64,000 nucleotides of DNA from Rheinheimera sp. A13L (GTDB lineage: Bacteria; Pseudomonadota; Gammaproteobacteria; Enterobacterales; Alteromonadaceae): the NCBI RefSeq assembly GCF_000217935.1, contig NZ_AFHI01000020.1, positions 1 to 64,000 of the forward strand, written 5' to 3'. Position 1 is the first letter of the stretch; each line of letters begins with the position of its first letter. Below the pieces are notes generated by a model, which made no database searches, was not told where the DNA came from, and worked only from the letters and a program-made list of their open reading frames with translations. Shown piece by piece: positions 46,057-55,964 of this stretch. Position numbers and translations under genes: made by a program.

Positions 46057-46092
46057 AAAAAGCCAGTCTGATGAAGACTGGCTTTTCTTTTT
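46057..46092. terminator. Bidirectional intrinsic terminator
   Basis: AAAAGCCAGTC pairs with GACTGGCTTTT around TGATGAA, with an A run on the left and TTCTTTTT on the right. It separates the convergent halogenase-like gene and GH31 gene and can serve both. Confidence 0.9.
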
Positions 46093-46107
46093 AACACGGC
46101 ATCACAT

Positions 46108-48513
46108 CTAGTTCAGTTGAATTCTGGCTTGGGCTGTATTCCAGTCCAAGGTTACCTTTACTACTTTGCGTTCTGCATCATAATAGGCGGTTTGAGTTGC
46201 GTCAGCAGCAGTTTCACCCAGTGCTACATTACGGCCATTAACAGTCACTGCGTTGGGTTTGTCACTTTGATGCACGACCAAAGTGACATAACGTTGTTTT
46301 GGCATACCCAGATAACCCAAACCTGTGCGATTTAATTCAAAAGCCAAACTTTGACCTTTTGCTTCTGCATTGAAGGTCAGCAGTTCATACTGGCCTTTGC
46401 TCAATGAATCCGGTGATTTTCCATCATCTTCATACATTTGGCCTTTGGCCTGACGGATGGATTGATCGTGGTAATAATGCAGCTCTAACTGACGGCTGCT
46501 GTAGTCTTTTAAACTTTGAACAGCAGGCACCATAGGCACAAAAGAGCCGGCACGGACCAGCACAGGCAAGGTAGTTAAGTCGGTCGGTTGTTCAATAGTT
46601 TTTCCGCCCTGATAAACCTTGCCTGTCCAATAATCCAGCCAGACACCAGCAGGTAACTGCACTGGTACCGACTTCACGCCAGCAGCAGTCACTGGAGTAA
46701 CTAAAAAGGCATCACCCCATAAGTAACTGTCTTTATTTGCAATTAAACTGGTGTCTGCTTCGTTTTCAAAAAACAGCGGCCGCATTAATGGCATACCAGT
46801 GCTGCTGTTTTGATACGCCAAAGTGTAGTTGTAAGGCGTTAAGCGGTAACGTAACTTGATGTATTCCCGCAAAATGTCTTTGGTTTCTTTGTCGTGCAAC
46901 ACAGGCTCTGGGGCTATTTGCTCCTGGGCGTGAGGGCGATACACAGGCTGGAACACACCGTACTGCAACCAGCGGATATACATTTCTTTATCAAAAACTT
47001 CGCCACCGGCAAAACCACCTAAATCGGAATGGGTATAAGCCAGGCCTAACAAACCCATTTGCAGCGCCAGTTCCACCTGAGGTTTTAAACCATCCCAGCT
47101 GCGGCTGACATCTCCTGTCCAGGGGATCATGCCAAAACGTTGTGAGCCAGCAAAACCCGAACGCATCATAATCATAGGGCGCTGTTCTGGTTGCTTTTCT
47201 AAGCGGTTCTGATACACCAGTTCAGCCCAACGATGACCATACACATTATGAATTTCGTCCGCAGAGCCTATGCTGTGAATTGCATCAGAAGGATGCACTT
47301 CAGGCTCGCCTAAATCGCCCCACCAGCCCGCTACGCCATACTCAGCCAACTCGTTATAAATTCCTTCAAACCAGCTTGTGCCCTCTTTTGAAAACACATC
47401 CACTAAGCCTGTGTTACCAAAATAAAAATCGAAGGTTTTGGCTTTTCCCGCTAAATCAGTGGCTAAAGCTTTGGCCTGGACGGCTTCATCCCATCGTTTC
47501 GAGGTACTCAAAACAAAAGGTTCAGTGATCAGTACTGTGTTCACTCCTTTAGCTTTAAAGTCGCTGATCATGCTTTTAGGGTTAGGGAAGGCCTTTTTAT
47601 CCCAGGCTAAGTTGCCCATATGGCCTTGAATATCTGGCCCAAACCAGTATAAATCCAACACTACCGCATCCAATGGAAAGTCTTCAGCGGCAAATTTATC
47701 CACTATGGCGCGGGTTTCGGCCTCGGTACGATAGCCAAAACGTGAAGCAAAATTCCCCAAAGCCCAACGCGGTGGCAGTGGTTGCTTGCCCGTTACTGTC
47801 ACGTACTCTTCAATCAGTTTTGGATAAGTGGGCGCTGCCATCACAATATAAGCAGTACGGCCTGCCACAGCTTCAAATTGCAGCACATTTTTTTCAGTTT
47901 TGCCTAAATCAACAAAACCACTGGCGCTGTTATCAAACAGCAACAGATACTTTTCGCTCGACATCACAGCGGGTAAACCAAAATACATTTGCTGTGCTTC
48001 AGTGGTGTAGCCGTAGCTGGCTTTATTGTACAAAGGCAAACGCTGACCACGTCTGTCCATGCCCACCACCCGCTGGCCTGTACCTAATAGTTTTTCATCA
48101 TCCTGTAGCTTAAAGCGGAAGCCTCTCATCGTTTCATGAGCAAAAAAGCCCTTTTCTTCCGCCAGAATAAGTTTTCCATCACGATAATAGCTGACTGAAA
48201 ATGGTGATTTATGCAGCTTTGCGCTCAAGGTTTCGGTTTTAAATTCAATGCTATCCGCAGAGTCAACCACTTTAGCTTTCACCTGAGTTGCAGGGTCAAC
48301 AAGAGCAAAAGATGGCTGTTGTTTGATGCCCTCCTGTTGATAAAAAGCCTCAATAGCATCAGGTGTTAAAAAGCGAAACAGCACCAGCCCTTCATCAGTT
48401 TTGACTTCCAGCCCTTGCTCTGTCACCTGGTGAGACTGATAGTCTGCAGACCACAACACCGAAGAGCATAACGATAACAGCAGCAGACCAATTTTCGTGA
48501 TTGGATTTCTCAT
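46108..48513 (-). CDS. GH31 alpha-glucosidase
   Basis: The 801-residue secreted enzyme (signal peptide about 1-22) belongs to glycoside hydrolase family 31 and releases glucose from the ends of alpha-1,4-linked oligosaccharides, or processes related sugars. The N-terminal beta-sandwich includes YTTEAQQMYFGLPAV. The catalytic barrel has DAVVLDLYWFG, nucleophile D400 in WWGDLGEPE, and acid/base D468 in WTGDVSRSW. The usual C-terminal beta domains follow. It most likely works in the periplasm after uptake by the TonB-dependent receptor encoded just upstream, from which it is separated by a terminator-like hairpin. Confidence 0.93.
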   Translation of the reverse strand: MRNPITKIGLLLLSLCSSVLWSADYQSHQVTEQGLEVKTDEGLVLFRFLTPDAIEAFYQQEGIKQQPSFALVDPATQVKAKVVDSADSIEFKTETLSAKLHKSPFSVSYYRDGKLILAEEKGFFAHETMRGFRFKLQDDEKLLGTGQRVVGMDRRGQRLPLYNKASYGYTTEAQQMYFGLPAVMSSEKYLLLFDNSASGFVDLGKTEKNVLQFEAVAGRTAYIVMAAPTYPKLIEEYVTVTGKQPLPPRWALGNFASRFGYRTEAETRAIVDKFAAEDFPLDAVVLDLYWFGPDIQGHMGNLAWDKKAFPNPKSMISDFKAKGVNTVLITEPFVLSTSKRWDEAVQAKALATDLAGKAKTFDFYFGNTGLVDVFSKEGTSWFEGIYNELAEYGVAGWWGDLGEPEVHPSDAIHSIGSADEIHNVYGHRWAELVYQNRLEKQPEQRPMIMMRSGFAGSQRFGMIPWTGDVSRSWDGLKPQVELALQMGLLGLAYTHSDLGGFAGGEVFDKEMYIRWLQYGVFQPVYRPHAQEQIAPEPVLHDKETKDILREYIKLRYRLTPYNYTLAYQNSSTGMPLMRPLFFENEADTSLIANKDSYLWGDAFLVTPVTAAGVKSVPVQLPAGVWLDYWTGKVYQGGKTIEQPTDLTTLPVLVRAGSFVPMVPAVQSLKDYSSRQLELHYYHDQSIRQAKGQMYEDDGKSPDSLSKGQYELLTFNAEAKGQSLAFELNRTGLGYLGMPKQRYVTLVVHQSDKPNAVTVNGRNVALGETAADATQTAYYDAERKVVKVTLDWNTAQARIQLN

Positions 48514-48582
48514 GGTTGACCTATTTGATAACGTACAGATTTCAGCTTTTATACTGGATTTTCACCCACAAAAACCAATAAA

Positions 48583-48626
48583 AAAGCTGCCTGACTACAG
48601 ATTTTCATCTTCATCATGGCAGCTTT
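48583..48626 (-). terminator. Terminator-like hairpin between receptor and GH31 genes
   Basis: AAAGCTGCC (48583-48591) pairs with GGCAGCTTT (48618-48626); on the minus strand a T run follows. It may end the receptor transcript or reduce read-through into the glucosidase gene. The loop of 26 bases is long. Confidence 0.6.
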
Positions 48627-48659
48627 GTGTTCAAACCACCTCAGGCAGTTTGATCCCTA

Positions 48660-51464
48660 TTACATAGAATAGTTAACGCCAAAGTAATATTGACGACCGA
48701 AGTACTGTAATGTTCCGGTTTGAGCTTCATTACCGAAGTAAGTTTTGGTTGGTTCATCTGTCAGGTTGTTCACCTGGAATAAAACATCCAGATTTTCAGT
48801 CACTTTATAACTGGCCTGATAATCCATCACTGTTTCATCCGAGTAATAAGCCAACTGAGTTTCTACGGCAACCTGCTCACCGATAAAGGCATCGCGATAG
48901 CGCGCTGACACACGGGTTGAGAACTTATCGTAATCAAAGTACAGAGTAGCGCTGATTACTTTAGGTGATAAACCCGGCAGAGAAATAGTTCTGCTGCTAC
49001 CACTCAGGTTATTAGTCTGCTCAATTTCGCTCTTGGTGTAGGAGTAACTGATGTTAGTACCTAAACCAGACCAAATACCAGGTAAAAAGCTAAACGTTTT
49101 AGTGACCGCAGCTTCGAAACCACGAATGTAACCGCCTTTAGCATTATTCGTTTTGGTCTCATAAATACCAGGAACTAAAGCCTGACCCGGGTTGTTTGGA
49201 TCAAACTCCGGCATCGGAATACCTAATGCATCAAAATCAGGATTATTGATTACAGTAGTTTGCACAAAACTATCAATATCTTTATTGAAAATAGCGAAGC
49301 TGAAAGCGCCATCGTCGTTTTCGAAATAATGCTCGTAAGATAAATCAAACTGCTTGGCCATAAATGGTTCTAAGTCTGGGCCACGGCTCCATACGTTGAA
49401 CTTGCCACCATCAATCCAGCTACCACCACCAGCAGCTAAGTCAGCAATTGGCGGACGCCCCATGACTTTAGCAGCAGCAAAACGAATTTGATCGTCATCT
49501 GTCAGGATAAAGTTCAGGTTCACGCTTGGTAATGATTTAGTGAATGTATGGCCACGGGTGCTTAATACAAAATTGTCTGTACAACGACCACCTTCGTCAC
49601 ACACAGTTTCAGTTTCAGGAGTATCTTGCCCTACGTTCAAGTAACCCGTTGAACTTTGATCGGTGCGAACAACACGCAGACCTAAGTTACCAGTCACTGG
49701 AACACCAAACATTTCAGTATCCAGATTACCTTGAATGTAAGCAGCTGTGACGTCTTCATTCACTGTATTGCTGTTTAAGAAAGTCCAATCGCTGCGTAAA
49801 TCTTTTTGTGGTGTGTAGTTACCAGCACCGAGCCATGCATCTAACGCTTTATTCAGATCTATAGCTAAATACGAGGGTAAACCGGAAAACTCACCACTAA
49901 AATTAACTTCACGCACCATATCCTCGGTGAGTTTTAACGGTCCCTGACCTGGAGCGTAGTTACCAAAGTCGTTACCAAACTCGAACACGCTACGATCGTT
50001 GCGGGCTTCACGTTCGGAAATACGTACACCAGCTTCAACAGAAGAGAAGAACTCTGAATCTTGCAAATCGTATTTACCGTCCAGACGCAGCGCATTTACT
50101 TCATCTGAGTTTACATAGGGATAAATACCAATTTTTGCCATCATCACCGAATCGAGGTCGGTATAGTCACGGTTAAAGGCCACAGAAGGTACATTTAGAC
50201 CGTTTAACAGGTAAGTAACTGATGCATCGTTAGCAACCACAGGATTTACGGCATTCGCATCAGCAAAAGCCAATGACCAGTTCACGCCATTAATAAAGTT
50301 ACTGTCAGATTGCGATGTAGAAATATCACCAGTTAAAGTCAACTGGTCTGTTGCCATCCATTCGATGTTAAGACCAGTAGATAATACTTTGTCAGTATCG
50401 GTGTTGTCATCGTTAGTGGTCTGAACGAGAAAATCACGACCCGGAATACGGGAAACCGTACCGCCGATCATAGCGCCATCGGCTACAACACCATTAGTAA
50501 TGTTACCGTTGTTCAGGCTTTTAACGCGGAAACCACGGGCAAACTCTTCAGATTTAAACTCTGAATAAAATACGTCACCTTTCACTGTTACCGCAGAGTT
50601 TGGACGCCACTCTATAGCAGTCATGTAACCATCACGGGTCTCTTTACCGCCCAAATGCTGCAGTTCAAAACCTTCACTGATCACTTCTGAAGTACCATCA
50701 GCGTTGGTGTCCATAGAACCACCGTTGTACGCCAAACCAACAAATTGAGTGGCGACACTCGGCTGGAATAAGCGGGAATAACCCACAGCAAAACCTAATG
50801 TTTCATCCAGAAACTTACCAGAATAAGAACCACTGATCCTGTTGCCGTATTCTGTCGCATCAGGAACTTGATCAGCGCGATCGTTGAAGCTGCCTCGAAG
50901 GTTCAGATTCACAGAGTGATCTTTAGTTTTTGATAAAGGACTGGCAGTCTTCATTTCGATAGAACCCGCCACACCACCTTCAATCAGGGATGCTTTTGGC
51001 GACTTATATACGGAAGCCTGAGAAATCAGTTCGGATGGAAACTGGTCAAATTCAACAGTACGGCTGCCACTTGGAGAAACCTGTTCACGGCCATTTAAGG
51101 TGGCAAACACAAAATCACCTGACAGACCACGAATGTTTAATGCACCAGCCTGACCACCGGTGCGCACTGCAGTCACACCTGGTAAGCGGGCTAATGCATC
51201 GGCAATAGACACATCCGGTAATGAGCCAAGATCATCTGCAGATACGGATTCAGAGATTACGTCTGAATAGCGCTTTTCATTAAGAGAATCATACAAAGAA
51301 CGACGGAAACCTTTAATTTCAATAGTTTCAATAGCGGCATCAGCTTTTGCTTTTTCGCGCGCTTCCGTTGCTGATAATTTAGTTTCTTGTTCCTGCGCGT
51401 AACTATATGAACTTACACCTGCTGCTATAGCAACGGTGAGTATGCTCAATTTAAATTTATTCAT
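48660..51464 (-). CDS. TonB-dependent receptor for maltodextrins (copy 1)
   Basis: A 934-residue outer-membrane receptor with signal peptide (about 1-23). A TonB-box-like IEIKGFR (about 48-54) precedes the plug domain (SISADDLGSLPDV-type motif, RLPGVTAVRTGGQAGALNIRG). The barrel with its strand-rich C-terminus ends LQYFGRQYYFGVNYSM. It is a close paralogue of the receptor at 55965; the plug and C-terminal regions match almost word for word. A TGAATACGTATTCA operator lies 109 bases upstream of the start. GH31 follows, so substrates are probably maltodextrins of various lengths. Confidence 0.93.
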   Translation of the reverse strand: MNKFKLSILTVAIAAGVSSYSYAQEQETKLSATEAREKAKADAAIETIEIKGFRRSLYDSLNEKRYSDVISESVSADDLGSLPDVSIADALARLPGVTAVRTGGQAGALNIRGLSGDFVFATLNGREQVSPSGSRTVEFDQFPSELISQASVYKSPKASLIEGGVAGSIEMKTASPLSKTKDHSVNLNLRGSFNDRADQVPDATEYGNRISGSYSGKFLDETLGFAVGYSRLFQPSVATQFVGLAYNGGSMDTNADGTSEVISEGFELQHLGGKETRDGYMTAIEWRPNSAVTVKGDVFYSEFKSEEFARGFRVKSLNNGNITNGVVADGAMIGGTVSRIPGRDFLVQTTNDDNTDTDKVLSTGLNIEWMATDQLTLTGDISTSQSDSNFINGVNWSLAFADANAVNPVVANDASVTYLLNGLNVPSVAFNRDYTDLDSVMMAKIGIYPYVNSDEVNALRLDGKYDLQDSEFFSSVEAGVRISEREARNDRSVFEFGNDFGNYAPGQGPLKLTEDMVREVNFSGEFSGLPSYLAIDLNKALDAWLGAGNYTPQKDLRSDWTFLNSNTVNEDVTAAYIQGNLDTEMFGVPVTGNLGLRVVRTDQSSTGYLNVGQDTPETETVCDEGGRCTDNFVLSTRGHTFTKSLPSVNLNFILTDDDQIRFAAAKVMGRPPIADLAAGGGSWIDGGKFNVWSRGPDLEPFMAKQFDLSYEHYFENDDGAFSFAIFNKDIDSFVQTTVINNPDFDALGIPMPEFDPNNPGQALVPGIYETKTNNAKGGYIRGFEAAVTKTFSFLPGIWSGLGTNISYSYTKSEIEQTNNLSGSSRTISLPGLSPKVISATLYFDYDKFSTRVSARYRDAFIGEQVAVETQLAYYSDETVMDYQASYKVTENLDVLFQVNNLTDEPTKTYFGNEAQTGTLQYFGRQYYFGVNYSM

Positions 51465-51572
51465 GCCCTTATCCCCGGATAGTGTGTTTTTTTTGTTTCA
51501 GACTTATATCTGTCTGGTAGTTGATATTAATCTGACCCTACTAGTTAAACTTATCGCCGCCAATGTTCAACA

Positions 51573-51586
51573 TGAATACGTATTCA
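51573..51586. promoter_or_regulatory. Maltodextrin-regulon operator 2 (receptor 1)
   Basis: An exact TGAATACGTATTCA palindrome, 109 bases upstream of the receptor start, in the promoter region. The match to the sites at 38315 and 59005 is complete. Confidence 0.85.
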
Positions 51587-51855
51587 CCTCCGGGTATGTC
51601 GCCCCTTTGCAGGGCATTGCTGAAATTTTGCATTGTATTGGTGCAGGCAGGCCGCTGGATCAGCTGATTTATTTGGCTCACCGGAGCAGAGCTTACGCTC
51701 TAACTTAATGCAAACTTAGCTGAGTTCAGCGAAGTTGCAAGCGGACAGGCAGTGATAAAATGCATAGCTGCGGCATCAGACCCTTACAGTTCAGCTCAAA
51801 AATGGCAGTATGACCACAGTGCTGTGATCCTTAAGTTATGACAAAAACTCTATAA

Positions 51856-51884
51856 AAAAAGGCCGTGATCTAAACGGCCTTTTT
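51856..51884. terminator. Intrinsic terminator of the pullulanase gene
   Basis: AAAAAGGCCGT (51856-51866) pairs with ACGGCCTTTTT (51874-51884). On the minus strand a run of T follows. It sits about 20 bases past the pullulanase stop. Confidence 0.9.
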
Positions 51885-51904
51885 ACACCAGGTTTTGAGT
51901 CCTT

Positions 51905-54900
51905 TTATTCGACTTTGCTTACCCTTAACACAGGGGCTTCCGGCTCTGTCGCTGTGAAGCTGACCTTATAATCCGCCTGTTCGGTAATTTGCAGTTTCAG
52001 ATTTGAAGCACCTCTTGTCAGCGCCTTGTCTGTGTTGAGCGTGACATTTTGATCGGCAGAGCCAAAATCAACGGTAGACCAATCGGCCGAAGCAATTTTG
52101 AACTCATGTTCAGCTACAGCCAGATTCACTGTGACGCTATACACGCCATCACCTTCGTATTGCAGAGGGTTATTTTCACTCCAGCCATTCAAACTGCCGC
52201 GCAAAAACACAGTGGTCTCGCCATAAGGCACATATTCAGTCACAGTAATAACCGGAGCTTCAGCAGAAGCTGCGTTGACTGTAAAAGTGTAACTGGAGCT
52301 TTTAGGGATAGTAATTTTCAGGTTAGAACCACCACGGCTTAAGGTTTTGGCTGCACCTAAAGTGACTTGCTGATCAGCAGAACCGAAGTCAACTGTGGAC
52401 CAGTCTGCTGATGCCACTTTGAACTCGTAGTCACCCGCTGCAATAGTGATAGTAGTGCTGTACACCCCATCTCCTACGTAGCTCATAGCGTCAGTTTCAC
52501 CCCAGCCATTCATAGCGCCACGCACATAGACTGTGGTTAAACCATAAGGAGCAAAGTCAGGAGCCCCCATAGTCGCATCGGCTTTTAAACCTTCGCCCTG
52601 AGCACCATTCTGAGGTTTCACAAAAACCGCTGCTGTATAGGCCGGAACAGTGAAAGTACCTTCTGTTGCTGCTTCACTGAAGCTGGCGTCCAGCAACATC
52701 AGGTCCGCCGAAGCGGCCTGCACCGGATGTAACACAAAACCTTTGGCCGTAGGCACAGTATGAGAGTGTTGTTCTGAGGTGCCGTTGATCACCACCACCA
52801 GAGCGTCATGTTCAGGGTCCACGTCGGTCAGGCCAGTACCATCATCTATGCTCATCACAATTAAACCCGGCGTCAGATTTTTACCAATGTTATGGAAACC
52901 TAAGCGGTCCATCACGTCCTGAGCCGTAGTCAGACGGAATAAATTGCTGCTTTTACGAATTTGCAGGAATTCATTAAATACATCAGATGAAAAATGGATC
53001 TCATCGGCACCAGCACTGGTATTGGATTTGGTCGACACTTCGGCAATAGTTTCCCAATTGGCACTGTTGTCCTGAGCCATGGGCAAACCTACATTCCAGT
53101 TATTTGTTTCTTTGCTGAAATCAACAAAGTTAAACCAGTCGCCTGAATCATAGCTGTTACGGTCTAACGACTTGGAACGCAACAAGTCATCACCCATTTG
53201 CAGAAACGGAATGCCCTGACTTAACACCGGAATAGCCAAAGCAATGTTATTCACTCTGACCCGGTTTTCCAGTCTTAAATCAACGCCTGCATTATGCAAT
53301 TCCAGCTGTAATTTATCCCAGATCGCTTCGTTGTCGTGTTTAGATACATAGTTGATAATATCAGCAGGATCTTCAGCATAACCAGCTGGCTGACCGTTCC
53401 AGGTGACACCTGATGCCACACCCGTATTGCCGCGGTAATCTTCCAGCACAAAGTCTTTTAAGGTGCCGGCTAAACCAATTTCAATGTAGTTTTGCTGCTG
53501 ACGCTCGCCGTCTTCACCTTTGTCTGTGAATAATGCCGCACTGCGCACCGAATCCCGGATACGGTCGTTAAAAGAACCTACTTCTGTACCCGCCATATTG
53601 GCCTGACGCGCTTGTTCAAACAAGCGATCATCCGCCACTTCACCAAAGTTCCAGCCTTCGCCGTAGAAGTAAGTATCAGGATCAACAGCACGCACCAGCT
53701 CCCGGGCCGCTAAAATATCAGCTTTCGGATGGTGTCCCATAATGTCAAAACGGAAGCCATCAAAGCCGTATTCACGGGCTAACAGCACCAGCGAGTCTTT
53801 GACGAATTTATCCATCATTTTGTGTTCAAGTGCAGTGTTTTCACAGCAAGTCGAACGCTCAATAATGCCAGTGACCGGATTGTATCTGTGGTAATAACCC
53901 GGCACCATTTTGTCGAACACTGAGTTATCAAACAGAGCAGAAGAGTTGGTATGGTTGTACACCACATCCAATACCACACGAAGACCTACGTCCTGCAGAG
54001 CCTGGTTCATAGCACGCATTTCTTTAATGCGGGCCACGCCTTCAGCACTGGATGCATAGCTGCCTTCAGGTACATTAAAGTGGTGTGGATCATAACCCCA
54101 GTTAAAACCGTCAGTCGCGCGCATATCGGCCACTAACTGCTGAGCCAGTTCACCGGAAGGCTGATAGGATTTCAGCAGGTCCAGTATCACTGTGGCTGCG
54201 TTTTCCTGACCACAGACTTTAGCGCTGGCATTCACAGCACATAAGTCGCCCACCGTATCGGTGATTTCAACTCTTTTGCTTACGTCTTCATTCACTGTGG
54301 CCATATCAGTGGCAGGCAGCATATGAAAATGCGTTACACCACTTTCAGCCAACTTTTTCAGGTGCAACACAGGCGCACTGTCCATTTCAGTGAATGCCAG
54401 ATATTTACCTCTGTTTGCTTCGCTAACCGTGGTATCACGAATACTGAAATCACGAATGTGACCTTCATAAATCACTGTATCTTCAGGATTTTCAACAGTT
54501 GGAATAGTTCGGGTTGCCCAACCTTCAGGTTTTAAATCTTCGTCGGCCAAATTCACAAACTGACTGAAACGACCATTGGTGGACAAACTGACGGAGTAAG
54601 GGTCGGTACTTTCCACTGTTTCTACTTTTTTAGTGGCAGGATGATACACAGTCACTTCAAAGCGGTAGAAAGTACGGTCCAGATTGGCTTTGGTGCCACT
54701 GTAACTCCAAATCCCGGTCTCAGCATCTAAGGTCATCGCCTGAGTCGAGGTCAGTGTTTTTGCAGCGTTGTAGAGTTTTAATGCCACTGTGCGGGCAGTG
54801 GGCGCCCATACAGCTACAGTCACGGCATCCCCTTCATAGCTGACACCTAAAGTTGCTTCGTCGGCGTCTGCATCACCGCTGGTGTACAAATCGTCCAGTA

Positions 54901-55891
54901 CTTTGGCCGCTTGCACATAACTGGCTGCTGCCAGCTTGTTTTCTGCATCATGGGCTGACAACACCAGCTGATTTTTTACAATGGCTTTCGCCTGTTCCGC
55001 TGTCATAGTGCTGCGGTACGCTGGCCAGTCGGCCAAATGCGGAACCTTGGCTTTTTGCGCATCTGTCAGTTCAGTTTCTTCCAGCATCAGGGTTTCACCG
55101 TTTAGCTGATCATCGTCATCAATGGCTAACTCTGCACTGGCGGAATGGTGTAATTGCACTTTAGTGGCAATAGCACGGTCCACATTCCAGACAAAGGTAT
55201 TGGTATCCAACCAGTGCGCAGCTGAGTTGGCAATAGAAACCCCCAAGGCAAGTAAAGGGAATTCAAACACTGAGTTCACACCAGAAAAAGTAAAATTCAT
55301 CCGGGCAAACTTTTCATCGGACTTAGGCCCTAACAACAACTTCTGATCGCCGCCGCCCATCTCTTTGCCTGCGTCATCAGTGCCTATATGGATCAGGAAG
55401 TTACCACAAGCACCTTCCACACCAGCCACACCGTCTTTTAACTCCAGCACCCAATAAGCGCCGTAGTTTGGATCTACCGCTGTATGCACCAGACCATTGT
55501 CCCAGGACGCTGCCAGAGAACTGTCTTTGTAGGCGTCACAGGCATCGTTATTCCAGGTGTGTAAGCGGTAACCTTCATAATTGCCGTCTGCTCTTTTATA
55601 AAAAAGTGCAGCCTGACCAGTTGCTGGGAAAAATGCAGGTTCAGGTGCATTGGGGTCAACCCCAACTATACAGCTTTCATTTTTTGCATCCGGCACTGTA
55701 GGTGCTTTACATTTTATCGGCGGTGGATCAATACAGGCTGTGCCTGCCGCGTTCGGAATTTGTGGCACATTACAGGTCAGCAGTTTAGTACCGCCTTCCA
55801 CAGAATCTTCGCCACCACCGCCGCAAGCAGCCAGTGTCAGCGCAGCCAGCCCCAAAAGGACCAGCTTTAAGCTATTTGTGATCTGAAACAT
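51905..55891 (-). CDS. Pullulanase-type lipoprotein (GH13) with duplicated C-terminal modules
   Basis: The 1328-residue enzyme starts at 55891, behind TTGGAG; the lipobox LAAC followed by GGGG predicts a surface or outer-membrane lipoprotein. The order is: N-terminal domains, an isoamylase-like E-set (about 360-460, VSYEGDAVTVAVWAPTARTVAL), the GH13 barrel with YNHTN, GFRFDIMGHHPK (nucleophile D716), GEGWNF (acid/base E745), KHDNE (D853), and a beta C-domain. The last 220 residues hold two copies of a VYVRGAMNGWGE-type module, each with SADWSTVDFGSADQ. It should debranch alpha-1,6 bonds in pullulan or glycogen. Receptor 2 lies directly upstream and is cotranscribed. Confidence 0.93.
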   Translation of the reverse strand: MFQITNSLKLVLLGLAALTLAACGGGGEDSVEGGTKLLTCNVPQIPNAAGTACIDPPPIKCKAPTVPDAKNESCIVGVDPNAPEPAFFPATGQAALFYKRADGNYEGYRLHTWNNDACDAYKDSSLAASWDNGLVHTAVDPNYGAYWVLELKDGVAGVEGACGNFLIHIGTDDAGKEMGGGDQKLLLGPKSDEKFARMNFTFSGVNSVFEFPLLALGVSIANSAAHWLDTNTFVWNVDRAIATKVQLHHSASAELAIDDDDQLNGETLMLEETELTDAQKAKVPHLADWPAYRSTMTAEQAKAIVKNQLVLSAHDAENKLAAASYVQAAKVLDDLYTSGDADADEATLGVSYEGDAVTVAVWAPTARTVALKLYNAAKTLTSTQAMTLDAETGIWSYSGTKANLDRTFYRFEVTVYHPATKKVETVESTDPYSVSLSTNGRFSQFVNLADEDLKPEGWATRTIPTVENPEDTVIYEGHIRDFSIRDTTVSEANRGKYLAFTEMDSAPVLHLKKLAESGVTHFHMLPATDMATVNEDVSKRVEITDTVGDLCAVNASAKVCGQENAATVILDLLKSYQPSGELAQQLVADMRATDGFNWGYDPHHFNVPEGSYASSAEGVARIKEMRAMNQALQDVGLRVVLDVVYNHTNSSALFDNSVFDKMVPGYYHRYNPVTGIIERSTCCENTALEHKMMDKFVKDSLVLLAREYGFDGFRFDIMGHHPKADILAARELVRAVDPDTYFYGEGWNFGEVADDRLFEQARQANMAGTEVGSFNDRIRDSVRSAALFTDKGEDGERQQQNYIEIGLAGTLKDFVLEDYRGNTGVASGVTWNGQPAGYAEDPADIINYVSKHDNEAIWDKLQLELHNAGVDLRLENRVRVNNIALAIPVLSQGIPFLQMGDDLLRSKSLDRNSYDSGDWFNFVDFSKETNNWNVGLPMAQDNSANWETIAEVSTKSNTSAGADEIHFSSDVFNEFLQIRKSSNLFRLTTAQDVMDRLGFHNIGKNLTPGLIVMSIDDGTGLTDVDPEHDALVVVINGTSEQHSHTVPTAKGFVLHPVQAASADLMLLDASFSEAATEGTFTVPAYTAAVFVKPQNGAQGEGLKADATMGAPDFAPYGLTTVYVRGAMNGWGETDAMSYVGDGVYSTTITIAAGDYEFKVASADWSTVDFGSADQQVTLGAAKTLSRGGSNLKITIPKSSSYTFTVNAASAEAPVITVTEYVPYGETTVFLRGSLNGWSENNPLQYEGDGVYSVTVNLAVAEHEFKIASADWSTVDFGSADQNVTLNTDKALTRGASNLKLQITEQADYKVSFTATEPEAPVLRVSKVE

Positions 55892-55964
55892 AGTTATCGA
55901 ACTCCAATCAATTCTTGTTACGAGCACCCGCTCTGAGGCTGAGTGCTGAAGCTGTCACTCAAGG

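Larger units (their letters stand above)
51465..51904. other. 440-bp intergenic region
   Basis: It holds the promoter and operator of the receptor gene and, at the far end, the terminator of the pullulanase gene. The middle, 51600-51840, has no ORF with gene features and no clear repeat. Confidence 0.6.

Noticed and set aside
48520-48540. TTGATAACGTACAG upstream of the GH31 gene as a fifth maltodextrin operator
   Set aside because: Only about nine of 14 positions agree around ACGT and symmetry is lost, so I do not count it as a site.
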